Shown here: piece after piece, positions 8,097 to 17,363 of the stretch
How positions within the stretch are numbered: position 1 is the stretch's first letter
Layout of the letters: every line of letters starts with the position of its first letter
Origin: Acidimicrobiia bacterium
Lineage (GTDB): Bacteria > Actinomycetota > Acidimicrobiia > Acidimicrobiales > MedAcidi-G1
Length of the DNA stretch: 64,000 bases
Assembly: GCA_012959995.1 (NCBI GenBank)
Contig: DUCC01000022.1
Location: 1 to 64,000, forward strand
Reading direction: 5' to 3'
The notes under the pieces: model-generated
The model's database searches: none
Told to the model about the DNA's origin: nothing
Seen by the model: only the letters and a program-made list of their open reading frames with translations
Translations under genes and position numbers: made by a program

Positions 8097-9293
8097 CTAT
8101 TTACTAAAAGACCGGAGGGCACTGGCCAAGTTGCCGCGGCGCTTCACCACGGTTTCTTGCAACCCAAGAAACTTTTGCAGCCGCTTGAGTTCTTTCGAAA
8201 GTTCCCGAGCAACTTTTTCTTTCGCTACGCCGGTTTCTGCATAAACGCCTTTTACTAACAACCGGCCGGTGGTTCGCTCGGCTTTAAGGTCTACCCGAGC
8301 CACTAACTGATCACCAAGAAGAAAGGGCAACACGTAGTAACCGTATTTTCGTTTGGCTTCCGGCACATAGATTTCTATGCGGTAATGAAAGCCAAACAGT
8401 CGCTCGGCGCGAGGCCGACACCACACCACAGGGTCAAACGGCGACAACAAAGCCCGAGCCTTTACCGGGTCGGCCTTTGGCCCCCGAGGAACCACCATCG
8501 CTAGCTCATCCCAGCCCTCTACTTCTGCGGGAAGCAGCAACCGTTCTTCTAACAACTCGGCCAGGCGAGGGCGCGCCACCCGGAGTTTCATCCGAAAATA
8601 GTCAGCCAGATCGCTGGCCGTAGCTACCCCGAGGCAGCGAGCCGCTATGAGTAAAAGTTGTCGTTGAGCTTCTTCGTCAGTGGGGGTGGTTTGGTGACGA
8701 ATGTGTTCCGGGATGACCTCGGCAAAAGATTCGTATCGCCTTTTGAAATTATCGGTGCGGCGAATACCTACCTCACCCACTCGGTACAACCAGTCCAATG
8801 AGCGGGTGCCTTCTGAACGACCGTTCCACCAGTCCCCTTTGCGGGGCCGAGGGTCGTTGAGGTCGGCGGCGCTGAGTGGCCCGTTTTGCTGAACTTCGGC
8901 CAGCACTCCCGCGACGTAGCCCGATCGTTGGGTAGCCATTTTGTGCAAGCCGTCCCAGGTAGCGCCGTGGCGGGCTTCACGTTTTGTCCATCGCAGCAAG
9001 GGCTCAATTTCGACCGGCACTACCGAGGCTTCGTGCGACCAAGTTTCGAACATTTTTCCTGAATGCCATAGCCATTTATCTAAAGTGGTTTGGTCGTATA
9101 CCCCGAGGCGACTGTAGACCGGCAAATAGTGCGACCGGCATACCGCTTGTACCGAATCGAGTTGTAACAGTCCGAGGCGTTTTATCACGCGTTTGAAGTG
9201 CTGCGCCGTTACCGGGCCCTTTGGGGCAGGGTCGGCAAACCCTTGAGCCCGCAAAGCGACGCGGCGTGCTTCGGTGCCAGACAAAGATCTCAT
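8097..9293 (-). CDS. Winged-helix protein of the YcaQ/AlkX-type DNA glycosylase family
   Basis: A 398-residue protein of the HTH_42 family. It opens with SGTEARRVALRAQGFADP, includes LGLLQLDSVQAVCRSHYLP, and has a central FDPVVWCRPRAERLFGFHY block typical of the family. Characterised members (E. coli YcaQ, Streptomyces AlkZ) are glycosylases that unhook interstrand crosslinks and bulky alkyl adducts. The catalytic QxQ or QxD pattern is seen as QLDSVQ near residue 40. It converges on the acyl-CoA synthetase alpha gene with adjoining stops. No biosynthetic cluster that it might protect is visible here. Confidence 0.8.
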   Translation of the reverse strand: MRSLSGTEARRVALRAQGFADPAPKGPVTAQHFKRVIKRLGLLQLDSVQAVCRSHYLPVYSRLGVYDQTTLDKWLWHSGKMFETWSHEASVVPVEIEPLLRWTKREARHGATWDGLHKMATQRSGYVAGVLAEVQQNGPLSAADLNDPRPRKGDWWNGRSEGTRSLDWLYRVGEVGIRRTDNFKRRYESFAEVIPEHIRHQTTPTDEEAQRQLLLIAARCLGVATASDLADYFRMKLRVARPRLAELLEERLLLPAEVEGWDELAMVVPRGPKADPVKARALLSPFDPVVWCRPRAERLFGFHYRIEIYVPEAKRKYGYYVLPFLLGDQLVARVDLKAERTTGRLLVKGVYAETGVAKEKVARELSKELKRLQKFLGLQETVVKRRGNLASALRSFSK

Positions 9294-9329
9294 GGCCCTA
9301 GTCTGGCCTATTTTTACTCTTGATGTTGC

Positions 9330-10190
9330 CTAATCGTCTTTGGTGAGTGCTCCCACGCCGCCTTGAAACGGAAACAGGTCTTCAAAATCGCTGTCTCGTC
9401 CTTCGGCTTGCGACTCAAAAGCTTCTTTCATGTCGACGGCTACAAACATGCCGGCTTGCCAGGTAGCGATGTGATCCAGCGAGTCGGCGGTGCTGTGATC
9501 ACGGGTGTAGTTAATCATTTGTTTGGTGCCCCAAATAGCCAGCGGTGACTTGCTGGCTATTTCGGCGGCCACCAGTTGTACTGCTTCCAACATGGTTTCG
9601 TGGTCGGGGAACACTTCGTTTACTAAGCCCACCGCTTTGGCTTCGGCGGCCGGCATACGGCGACCGGTGTAGGCCAACTCTCGGCATACTCCTTCGGGAA
9701 TCAGTTTCGGTAAGCGCTGCAAGGTACCGACATCGGCCGTCATACCAATGTTTATTTCTTGAATGCAAAAGAAGGCGTCTTCGGTGGCGTAGCGCATATC
9801 CGCGGCCGTCACCATGTCTACTGCTCCGCCGATGCAGCCGCCTTGAATGGCCACCAGCACTGGCATACGAGCTTTTTCTAGAGCAGAAAAAGTTTCTTGC
9901 AGGTGCAGCACGTTGAGTCGGGTGTTGGCTGCGGTACGGCCTCGCTCTTTGGTGCTGCCGCCTGCTCCACCACCAAAGACCGCCAGGTCCATGCCGGCGC
10001 TGAAATGCTTACCAGTGGAGACAATGACCACCGCTCGTACATCGCCCCGGGCATCAAGGTCGCGCACCAAGGCCGGCAGTTCATCCCAGAACTCGGGGAT
10101 CATGGTGTTTAAACGCTCGGGGCGTTTCATGGTTACCGTGGCCACGCCGTCAGTAACTTCTACATCAAAACAAATCATTTGGTCAGTCAT
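9330..10190 (-). CDS. Crotonase, probable delta3,5-delta2,4-dienoyl-CoA isomerase
   Basis: A 286-residue enoyl-CoA hydratase/isomerase. The three acidic residues that define dienoyl-CoA isomerase in rat ECH1 (Asp176, Glu196, Asp204) have counterparts at Asp125, Glu145 and Asp153 (QEINIGMTADVGTLQRLPK), with identical spacing. The oxyanion loop GKHFSAGMDL (61-69) is present. The role would be beta-oxidation of unsaturated fatty acids with odd-numbered double bonds. It is followed on the same strand, after the PfkB gene, by no other beta-oxidation gene, so it is not in an obvious fatty-acid operon. Confidence 0.85.
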   Translation of the reverse strand: MTDQMICFDVEVTDGVATVTMKRPERLNTMIPEFWDELPALVRDLDARGDVRAVVIVSTGKHFSAGMDLAVFGGGAGGSTKERGRTAANTRLNVLHLQETFSALEKARMPVLVAIQGGCIGGAVDMVTAADMRYATEDAFFCIQEINIGMTADVGTLQRLPKLIPEGVCRELAYTGRRMPAAEAKAVGLVNEVFPDHETMLEAVQLVAAEIASKSPLAIWGTKQMINYTRDHSTADSLDHIATWQAGMFVAVDMKEAFESQAEGRDSDFEDLFPFQGGVGALTKDD

Positions 10191-10233
10191 AGCGGTAACG
10201 CTAATACCCCGGGACCTCTTGTGCCTGATTGGG

Positions 10234-11241
10234 TCACCCGATAATACGTTGCGCTACCTCGGTCAGATTATCACCCGGACGGGCTCCGAGGTGGCTGATT
10301 ACTTCGGCGGCGGCGATGCTCCCCAAGCGGCCCGCTTGTTCAAGCGCTACCCCACGGCTAAGGCCGTAAAGCACTCCGGAAGCATAAAGGTCGCCGGCTC
10401 CGGTGGTATCCACTACCCCGTCGAGTTCGTCAGCTGGCACCTCAATGCGTTGCGATCCGTTGACGACAAGCGAACCTCGTGGCCCCAAGGTGATGAAAGC
10501 CAACTCCACGTGACTAGCTACTGCATCTACCGCCTGATCTAGATCGTCAACTTGATAAAAGGCGCAGAGTTCTGATCGGTTGGCAAACACCACATCTACC
10601 CGGTCATCAAGCAGGGTTTGCCATTCTTGGCGGTGGCGATCAACGCACATTTGGTCCGACATGGTGAGGGCCACTCGACGGTTAGCTTCTCGAGCGGCAT
10701 CCATGGCGTACCGAATAGCATCTTTGGCTACTTCACGATCCCAGAGGTAACCCTCGCAATACAACGTGGCTCCCGAAGCCACCAGTTCGGGGTCAACATC
10801 GTCTCGGGTGAGGTGCGACGAAACCCCCAGAAAAGTATTCATGGTGCGCTGCGCATCGGGGGTCACTTGAATCAAGCAGCGGGCCGTGGGTAAGCCTTCG
10901 GGGGATCCCGGAACCGAAAAGTTAACCCCGGCTTCGGCGAGGTCTCGGCCAAAATGATCACCGAGGCTATCGGCACTGACTTTGCCGATATAAGCCGCTC
11001 GCCCGCCAAAACCGGCCACCCCAACCATAGTATTGGCCGCCGAACCTCCGCTGATTTCCAACCCGGGCGGCATGGCTTCGTAGAGTTGTAGCGCTCGGTC
11101 GGCGTCGATGAGGGTCATGCCGCCTTTAGCCAGCGAGTGCTGGTTAATGAAAGCGTCGTCTACTTCGGCCAGCACATCAACAATGGCGTTACCGACACCG
11201 ACCACGTCAAAAGTCGCCGTGTTTTCTGTTGTACCCACCAT
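10234..11241 (-). CDS. PfkB-family sugar/nucleoside kinase (adenosine kinase-like)
   Basis: A 335-residue ribokinase-fold kinase. It opens VVGVGNAIVDVLAEV, has GGSAANTMVGVAGFGG in the substrate lid region, and the C-terminal signature DTTGAGDLYASG with the catalytic Asp of GAGD. This layout matches the adenosine kinase subgroup. The start is ATG 11241, just after a good GGAGGT ribosome site; an upstream GTG at 11280 has none. With adenosine deaminase 7 kb away an adenosine-salvage role is attractive, but PfkB substrates are hard to assign. Confidence 0.82.
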   Translation of the reverse strand: MVGTTENTATFDVVGVGNAIVDVLAEVDDAFINQHSLAKGGMTLIDADRALQLYEAMPPGLEISGGSAANTMVGVAGFGGRAAYIGKVSADSLGDHFGRDLAEAGVNFSVPGSPEGLPTARCLIQVTPDAQRTMNTFLGVSSHLTRDDVDPELVASGATLYCEGYLWDREVAKDAIRYAMDAAREANRRVALTMSDQMCVDRHRQEWQTLLDDRVDVVFANRSELCAFYQVDDLDQAVDAVASHVELAFITLGPRGSLVVNGSQRIEVPADELDGVVDTTGAGDLYASGVLYGLSRGVALEQAGRLGSIAAAEVISHLGARPGDNLTEVAQRIIG

Positions 11242-11316
11242 TGACCTCCGGTCAAAATTATTAGAAACCCATTGTGGCACGAAGTCTCTGCTTCGCCACC
11301 ACTAGCATCTGTCTTT

Positions 11317-13740
11317 ATGCCGTCACATCGTTTAAGCCGCACCGTACTCCCCCAGCATTACGCCTTGCATTTGGTGCCGGATCTTGAAAATCACACCTTC
11401 ACCGGTTCGGTGCGCATTGAGGCCACCGCCGACCAAGCCTTAAAGGAGTTGACGCTCAACGCCATTGAACTCAATGTTTCTTCGGCTCAGGTAAATGGCC
11501 AAGCGGTAGGTTTCTCCCTTGATACTGACCTTGAGCAACTTACCCTTTCGGGGTTAGTGGCTGCCGGGCCGTTGACTATCGATCTTGAATTTTCCGGCAT
11601 CCTCAATGACCGGTTGCGGGGCTTCTACCGCAGTACCTTGAACATCGAAGGCCAAGACCACACGGTGGCTACCACTCAGTTTCAATCCACCGATGCCCGA
11701 CGGTGTTTTCCTTGTTTTGATGAGCCGGATTTCAAAGCCACTTTTGGTATTACTTTGGATGCCCCCTCGGGTTTGCTAGCTATTTCTAATGGCGCAGAGG
11801 TTTCTCGTACTTCGTTGACTCCGCAGGTAGATCGGGTGGTTTTTGCCGACACCATTGCGCTTTCTACGTACTTGGTGGCTTTTGTAGTGGGCCCTTTGGC
11901 CGCTACCGACCCCATTGATGTGGGAGGTATTCCGGTACGGGTCATTCATCCTCCGGGCAAAGGGCACCTCACTCAATTTGCTTTAGAGGTGGCAGCCCAT
12001 TCACTCCGCTGGTTTGCCGAGTGGTATGACCTGCCCGTACCGGGCGGCAAGGTCGACTTGGTGGCTTTGCCCGATTTTGCTTTTGGGGCCATGGAAAACT
12101 TGGGTTGTATCACTTTTCGAGAAGTGTTGTTGTTGGTAGACCCTGAGCAAGCCACCCAACAAGAACTTGAAGCGGTCGCTGCGGTGCTTAGCCACGAACT
12201 AGCCCACCTTTGGTTCGGCGATTTGGTCACCATGCGTTGGTGGAACGGCATTTGGCTCAACGAAGCGTTCGCCACTTTCATGGAGATGAAAGCGGTGGAG
12301 ACTTTTCGCCCTCAGTGGGACATCTGGACGGGTTTTGGCACCTCTCGAGCGGCCGCTTTGGACGTTGATTCTTTGGCCGCTACCCGGCCCATTGAGTATC
12401 CGGTGGAAACCCCGGCCGACGCCGAAGGCATGTTTGATTTGTTGACTTATGAAAAAGGCGCCGCCGTGGTGCGCATGTTGGAACAGTTTTTAGGCCAAGA
12501 GGTTTTCCGCAACGGGGTGCGCCGTTATTTGGCTAACCATCTTTACGGCAACACCGACAATGAAGATTTGTGGCAAGCCCTTGAGGAGGTTTCGGGGCAA
12601 CCGGTGGGTGATTTAATGCAGGATTGGATTTTTCAAGGCGGCCACCCCGAAGTAACCGGCGAGGTAACCGGCGAGACATTGACGTTGCGTCAACAGCCCT
12701 TTCGCTACAACCCCGGAGGGGCCGACCAGCACTGGTCGATTCCGGTGCGTTTGCGTACCACCGAGGGAACGCAAGCAGTTTTGCTGGCCGGCGACCAACC
12801 GGTCACGGTGCAACTTGATGCACCGCTGTGCAACCTCAATGCTGATGCTTCTGGGTTTTATCGCTCCTCTTTGCCGGAGGCTCAGGCCACCACTGCAGCC
12901 GAACGAGCTAATCTGATTGGCGACCGGTGGGCTCAAACGCTGGCGGGGCGTCAAGACCCTCACCAGTTTGTGGCTGCTATGGAGCCTTACGCCCTTGACG
13001 GCGATTTAGCGGTGTGGCAAGCCATTTTGGGTGGACTCACCACCCTTGACTTGTTTTCGCCGGGCCGACCGGTTGCCGGGGTAGTTGACTTGCTGCTTCC
13101 TTTGGCCGAAACCTTGAGTTGGTCAGGCCCGCTCCACGAGGATCAACGCACTCAACAACTCCGGGGCCTTCTTTTGGGTGCTTTGGGTCAACTGGGCCAT
13201 CACCAGCCCACTATTGACCGGTGCCGGGAACTTTGGTCTTCTGGGGCTGTTGACCCGGCGGTAACGGCGGCCGCCGTGAGCGTCACCGCCCGTTTTGGTG
13301 ATGCTGCTACCTTCGGTCTTTTTCGCCAACGAGCCGACCAAGCAACCACTGCTCAAGAAGAGCAGCGTTTCTTGCGAGCTTTGGCGCTTTTTCCTGGACA
13401 ACAAGAGCTCCTGGTCTTGCTTGAAGAAATCGTCGCCGGAGGCATCCGCTCCCAGGACGCCCCGTTTATTCTTCGCCAAGCGCTTATGCACCCCGAACAC
13501 CGCAACTTGGTGTGGGCTACGGTGACCGAGCATTGGGGCACCCTCTCCAGCCAGCTGCCTTCCAACAGTATCGCCCGTTTGTTAGAAGGTGTCCGGGCTT
13601 TGATCGACCCAAATCTTCACCCCGATGTGGACCAGTTTTTAGATCAGCATCCGGTGCCCCAGGGAGCATTAGTGGTGGCTCAACACCGAGAGCGCCGCCG
13701 AGTAAACGTGCGCTTGGCCCAACGTTTGGCTAGTAAGTAA
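11317..13740 (+). CDS. M1-family zinc aminopeptidase (PepN-like)
   Basis: An 807-residue aminopeptidase, full length for an M1 enzyme with its C-terminal helical domain. The exopeptidase motif GAMEN is seen (FGAMENLGC), and the zinc site is His293-Glu294-x-x-His297 with Glu316 eighteen residues on (NEAFA). There is no signal peptide, so it probably works in the cytoplasm, trimming peptides from protein turnover. The start is ATG 11317 (MPSHRLSRTVLP), as the longer GTG frame at 11272 adds sequence without family match. It is divergent from the PfkB gene with 75 bp for both promoters. Confidence 0.93.
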   Translation: MPSHRLSRTVLPQHYALHLVPDLENHTFTGSVRIEATADQALKELTLNAIELNVSSAQVNGQAVGFSLDTDLEQLTLSGLVAAGPLTIDLEFSGILNDRLRGFYRSTLNIEGQDHTVATTQFQSTDARRCFPCFDEPDFKATFGITLDAPSGLLAISNGAEVSRTSLTPQVDRVVFADTIALSTYLVAFVVGPLAATDPIDVGGIPVRVIHPPGKGHLTQFALEVAAHSLRWFAEWYDLPVPGGKVDLVALPDFAFGAMENLGCITFREVLLLVDPEQATQQELEAVAAVLSHELAHLWFGDLVTMRWWNGIWLNEAFATFMEMKAVETFRPQWDIWTGFGTSRAAALDVDSLAATRPIEYPVETPADAEGMFDLLTYEKGAAVVRMLEQFLGQEVFRNGVRRYLANHLYGNTDNEDLWQALEEVSGQPVGDLMQDWIFQGGHPEVTGEVTGETLTLRQQPFRYNPGGADQHWSIPVRLRTTEGTQAVLLAGDQPVTVQLDAPLCNLNADASGFYRSSLPEAQATTAAERANLIGDRWAQTLAGRQDPHQFVAAMEPYALDGDLAVWQAILGGLTTLDLFSPGRPVAGVVDLLLPLAETLSWSGPLHEDQRTQQLRGLLLGALGQLGHHQPTIDRCRELWSSGAVDPAVTAAAVSVTARFGDAATFGLFRQRADQATTAQEEQRFLRALALFPGQQELLVLLEEIVAGGIRSQDAPFILRQALMHPEHRNLVWATVTEHWGTLSSQLPSNSIARLLEGVRALIDPNLHPDVDQFLDQHPVPQGALVVAQHRERRRVNVRLAQRLASK

Positions 13741-13747
13741 AAAACAG

Positions 13748-14152
13748 TTAAGTCGTCAAAGAGCCGGCTTGGGCTACGAACGCATCTAACCGCTGACGGT
13801 TGGGCATGCCCGTGATGCGGTCTACTTCGTTACCGCCAAGATCACAAAGCATCAGCGTCGGGATACTCATAATACCCAAGGCAGAGGCCAGGCCCGGAGA
13901 CTCATCAATATTCACTCGAACAAAATGAACGTTTTCCGTGGCCTGGTTACGAGCGATTTCTTCAAATACTGGGTGCAGTGTTTTACATGGGTTACACCAG
14001 GGGGCCCAAAAGTCCACCACAGTGGCGTGGCCATCTAGTGAGTCAAAGAAGTCACTTTCACCAAGGTCGGTAATGGGCGCTGGCTCTTGTGGCGCCGCAA
14101 CCTTTGCCTCTGGTTTGTTTTTATCATTTCGTGCGAAAAATCTTTTGCCCAT
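13748..14152 (-). CDS. Thioredoxin-like protein with N-terminal extension
   Basis: A 134-residue protein whose last ~105 residues form a thioredoxin domain. The active site is WAPWCNPCK (Cys53 and Cys56), a variant of the usual WCGPC with Asn for Gly. The cis-Pro loop MSIPTLML is present. The first 25 residues are a charged, Lys/Ala/Pro-rich tail without a hydrophobic signal, so it is cytoplasmic. The start is ATG 14152 (MGKRFF); an earlier ATG is less likely. A general disulfide reductase is expected, possibly serving the Sec enzymes nearby. Confidence 0.88.
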   Translation of the reverse strand: MGKRFFARNDKNKPEAKVAAPQEPAPITDLGESDFFDSLDGHATVVDFWAPWCNPCKTLHPVFEEIARNQATENVHFVRVNIDESPGLASALGIMSIPTLMLCDLGGNEVDRITGMPNRQRLDAFVAQAGSLTT

Positions 14153-14222
14153 ATTTTTCCTTACTTCTAACAAAGAGAACTATACAAAATTATCTTGGCT
14201 GGCGAATACCACCCAAGCCTCA

Positions 14223-14714
14223 TCAACCGTCCACCACCAAAGAAAGTCGGAAAGAACCTTCAGCGTCAAGTAACTGCGCCATGAATTTGTACTGGCGTCC
14301 TGCGGGTTCCTCTACCAGACAAGCAAACTCTTGGTCCGCTCGGGCTATCTGGACTTCTGGGGAACAAGAAACGGTGTGATCCAACCCCAAGTCAGCGTCA
14401 AGTTGTTGCTTAACCTGTTGGGCTACCTCGGCGCCCCAAATGAGGGTTCCGGCGAAAGACACCGCAACTTCGCCGTCGCCGTTGGGGCCCTCAACGTCGA
14501 GAGAAACTTTTTCTCCAGCTATTTCTGCGGTGCAGGTCAACGAATCGTTTACTTCTTGGCATTCCACCTCGCCCACCACGCCCGGAAAACCAGGGGCCAG
14601 CACCTCAGGAATACTTTCTTCTAACGCTGGTACATCAAAACTTTCTACGGTTTCTGATCCGCAGGAAACAACCAGCAATAAGCCCACCGCCCAGACCCCA
14701 TGCTTTATTCCCAT
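14223..14714 (-). CDS. Secreted lipoprotein with DUF4333-like repeats
   Basis: A 163-residue protein with a lipoprotein signal (hydrophobic GVWAVGLLLVVSCGS, lipid-modified Cys18). The mature part holds two similar units, each with a pair of cysteines (VEC...LTC and VSC...FAC) and a beta-rich pattern typical of DUF4333 lipoproteins of actinobacteria. Function unknown; anchored outside the membrane. ATG 14714 (MGIKHG) is chosen; it overlaps the reductase stop by 10 bp, so it probably sits in the same transcript. Confidence 0.75.
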   Translation of the reverse strand: MGIKHGVWAVGLLLVVSCGSETVESFDVPALEESIPEVLAPGFPGVVGEVECQEVNDSLTCTAEIAGEKVSLDVEGPNGDGEVAVSFAGTLIWGAEVAQQVKQQLDADLGLDHTVSCSPEVQIARADQEFACLVEEPAGRQYKFMAQLLDAEGSFRLSLVVDG

Positions 14715-15907
14715 GCTGCGGCTACCGCGAGAGCTTCTTGCCAACTGGCTCCTTGGGCTAACAAGTTTTTACCTTGCATGACTTGGCGCGGCCGGTTCAT
14801 ACCAAAAACTGCTCGGAGTTTTCCGTGGCTGCCGTAAAAAGCCGCGAAGCGATGCTCCTCAATTGAGCCGTTCACGATCTGCACCTCATCGTCGGGGCTG
14901 GGGCGGCCCGCTAACTGGATTTTGCGGTCAAACTGGTCGCTCCAAAACCACGGCACGGGGGTGAATGGGTCGGCCGGTTGATCAACGAGTAAACGCCGAG
15001 CAGCGTAGGGGCCTTGTTCCACCGCGTTGTCCCAGTGCTCTACTCGCATGAGTTCGCCGTAACGCTGGTTTAGCCAGCGGGCCACATCGCCGGCGGCCGT
15101 CACCCCTGGTGCTGCTAAGCAGGTTTCGTCACAGACCACACCGTTTTCAATGGTCAGGCCCGAGCCCTCTAGCCATTCGGTGTTGGGTAACACGCCAATG
15201 CCCACCACCAACAAGTCGGTTTCAATGATTGTGCCGTCGGTGAGTTCTACGGCTTCTATTTGCTCTCGGCCGTGCACTGCAGTCACCCCGACCCCGCACC
15301 GCAAATCCACCCCGTTTGACCGGTGCACTTCGGCCACCACCTCCCCCACCATGTTCCCCACTACTCGTTCTAAGGGTGCTGCTAATGATTCGATCAGGGT
15401 GGTGGGTACGCCCCTCCCTACCGCAGTCGCTGCTACTTCGGCGCCAATGAAACCGGCACCGACCACCACCAGTCGGCGGGGGCCGGCTTCCAGTGCGGTG
15501 CGAATCGCTAAGCAATCGTTGAGGCTGCGCAGGGTGTGCACCCCGTTCATACCTTCGGTGCCGGGCAAGGTTCGACAGCGGGCGCCGGTGGCTATTAGCA
15601 ACCCCTGGTAAGCCTCCGGTTCACCGTCTACCCACAGGGTTTGGCTGTCTACATTGAGTTTGGTGGCTCGGCTACCTAAGCGGAGGTCAAGGTTGAGGTC
15701 TGCGAAACGTTCTGCCGGGGTGAGGGCCGCTCGGTCGGCTTCCCAGTCGCCCGCCAATATTTTTTTTGACAACGGTGGCCGGTCGTAGGGAGCGTGGGGT
15801 TCGTCGCCTATTAACGAAATGGGGCCGTTAAACCCGTCTCGGCGTAGCGCTTCGGCACCGCGTAAGCCGGCCAGCGAAGCCCCGACGATGGTTATAGATT
15901 TTCGCAC
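14705..15907 (-). CDS. FAD-dependent NAD(P)H:ferredoxin reductase
   Basis: A 400-residue pyridine nucleotide-disulfide oxidoreductase of the ferredoxin-reductase type used with P450s and Rieske oxygenases. FAD is bound through GASLAGLRGAEALRRDG near the N-terminus, NAD(P)H through VVVGAGFIGAEVAATA (middle), and the second FAD motif is VTAAGDVARW. There is no CxxC redox pair, as expected. It follows the ferredoxin gene by 14 bp on the same strand, so the two form an electron-transfer pair. The terminal oxygenase is not in this window. Confidence 0.88.
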   Translation of the reverse strand: MRKSITIVGASLAGLRGAEALRRDGFNGPISLIGDEPHAPYDRPPLSKKILAGDWEADRAALTPAERFADLNLDLRLGSRATKLNVDSQTLWVDGEPEAYQGLLIATGARCRTLPGTEGMNGVHTLRSLNDCLAIRTALEAGPRRLVVVGAGFIGAEVAATAVGRGVPTTLIESLAAPLERVVGNMVGEVVAEVHRSNGVDLRCGVGVTAVHGREQIEAVELTDGTIIETDLLVVGIGVLPNTEWLEGSGLTIENGVVCDETCLAAPGVTAAGDVARWLNQRYGELMRVEHWDNAVEQGPYAARRLLVDQPADPFTPVPWFWSDQFDRKIQLAGRPSPDDEVQIVNGSIEEHRFAAFYGSHGKLRAVFGMNRPRQVMQGKNLLAQGASWQEALAVAAAWE

Positions 15908-15921
15908 GGGTTTAACCGGCG

Positions 15922-16113
15922 TCAGTCTTTAAGTGCTATTGCTTGTTTGGGGCAACGGCGCACTGCATCTTCCATTACTTCTCGACGGTCGTCGCTCGGG
16001 GTCTCGTTCAGCACATAGAGAAAGTCGTCGTCTCGTACTTCAAATACATCCGGGGCGAGGTCCATGCAGGTGGCGTTGCTTTCGCAGAGGTCGTAATCAA
16101 CCACAATTCGCAT
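15922..16113 (-). CDS. 3Fe-4S ferredoxin (P450-type)
   Basis: A 63-residue acidic ferredoxin. Cluster ligands are Cys10, Cys16 (LCESNATCMDLAP) and the cysteine of RRCPKQA; the position that would hold a fourth ligand is not Cys, giving the [3Fe-4S] pattern of actinobacterial P450 ferredoxins. It passes electrons from the reductase encoded just downstream to an unknown oxygenase. The alcohol dehydrogenase gene lies 58 bp upstream on the same strand. Confidence 0.88.
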   Translation of the reverse strand: MRIVVDYDLCESNATCMDLAPDVFEVRDDDFLYVLNETPSDDRREVMEDAVRRCPKQAIALKD

Positions 16114-16171
16114 GATGAGCCTTTCGGTTATTGTGTACTTTGGTCACCCTAGATCATAAAGCTCTTGGGGA

Positions 16172-17257
16172 TCAGTCAAAGTCAATAACTTGACGAATCA
16201 CATCAGCGTCGCCCATGCAGGACAAGGCATCGTTGACCTCGTCGAGCTTGATACGGCGAGAGATCATGCCCTCAAGGTCTAGGCGCCCGGCTTTGTAAAG
16301 CCGTAAGAAACGGTTGAAATCGGTGCGCACGTCGGCTCCGCCGTACATGGAGCCAACCAAGATTTTTTCTGAAAAGAACATTTCGAAAGCCGAAAGTTCA
16401 AAAGTTTCTTCGGCCCGACCCACGCCGACGATGCAAGCGGTGCCGCCCCGACGGGTCAGGTCAAAGGCTTGACGCATGGTGGTAGGCAAGCCAATGCATT
16501 CCAAGGTGAAGTCAAACCCTTCGCCCCCGGTGATCTCGGCCATTACCGCCGGTACATCGTCGGGCACCACAGCGTGGGTGGCGCCAAAGGCTTTGGCTCG
16601 GTCAAGTTTTCCTTCGTGAAGGTCCACGGCCACGATGACCGCCGCTCCGGCGATAGCCGCTCCTTGAATGGCCGCAATCCCTACGCCGCCGGCACCGATA
16701 ACCATGACCGATGATCCGGGGGTTACCTTGGCCGTGTTCAATGCTGCGCCTACCCCAGTGGTTACCCCACAGCCCACCAAGGCGGCCACGTCAAGGGGTA
16801 CGTCGTTGTCAATTTTGATAGCGGCAATGCCGGCCACAATGGTTTCTTCGGCGAAGGTTCCGCAACCGGTCATGGAGCCCACCACGTTGTCTCCTTGGCG
16901 AAATTGGGGGTTGGAGTTCATGGTGAAGTAACCGGTGAGGCACAGGTTGGGCTGGCCGCGGCCGGTGCAATAGGCGCAGGTGCCGCAGGGTGGGGAGAAG
17001 GCAATGATGACGTGATCGCCGGGCACCACGTGGGTTATGGCGCTTCCTACTTCGGTGACTACCCCGGCTCCTTCGTGGCCCAACACGGCGGGTGGGGCTT
17101 GAGGAATGGTGCCGTTCATGGCCGAGAGGTCAGAGTGGCAGACCCCGCTGTGGGCGATCTTTATCTTGACGTCGCCGGGGCCCATGTCCCGGAGGGTGAC
17201 GTCGTCGGCGATGACGAGTTCGTCGGTGGGGACTTTGGTCATTATTGCGGCCAGCAT
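16172..17257 (-). CDS. Zinc-dependent alcohol dehydrogenase (class III-like)
   Basis: A 361-residue medium-chain dehydrogenase. Catalytic zinc ligands are seen in HSGVCHSDLS and GHEGAGVV; the structural zinc loop is CGTCAYCTGRGQPNLC, and the NAD site is MVIGAGGVGIAAIQGA. ATG 17257 (MLAAIMTK) follows a GGGAG ribosome site; the longer frame to 17332 has none. The pattern resembles actinobacterial NAD- or mycothiol/NDMA-linked alcohol dehydrogenases; the substrate is open. It lies upstream of the ferredoxin gene and may share its transcript. Confidence 0.87.
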   Translation of the reverse strand: MLAAIMTKVPTDELVIADDVTLRDMGPGDVKIKIAHSGVCHSDLSAMNGTIPQAPPAVLGHEGAGVVTEVGSAITHVVPGDHVIIAFSPPCGTCAYCTGRGQPNLCLTGYFTMNSNPQFRQGDNVVGSMTGCGTFAEETIVAGIAAIKIDNDVPLDVAALVGCGVTTGVGAALNTAKVTPGSSVMVIGAGGVGIAAIQGAAIAGAAVIVAVDLHEGKLDRAKAFGATHAVVPDDVPAVMAEITGGEGFDFTLECIGLPTTMRQAFDLTRRGGTACIVGVGRAEETFELSAFEMFFSEKILVGSMYGGADVRTDFNRFLRLYKAGRLDLEGMISRRIKLDEVNDALSCMGDADVIRQVIDFD

Positions 17258-17363
17258 GTGGTTCTCCCTGTAAATGGTTGTTTCTGTACCGTAGTGGGTT
17301 TTGTTCCTTGAGGTGAAGGTGGCCAACAGCATTCTTTCGCCTTTTGCGGGCTACCTTTTGCCT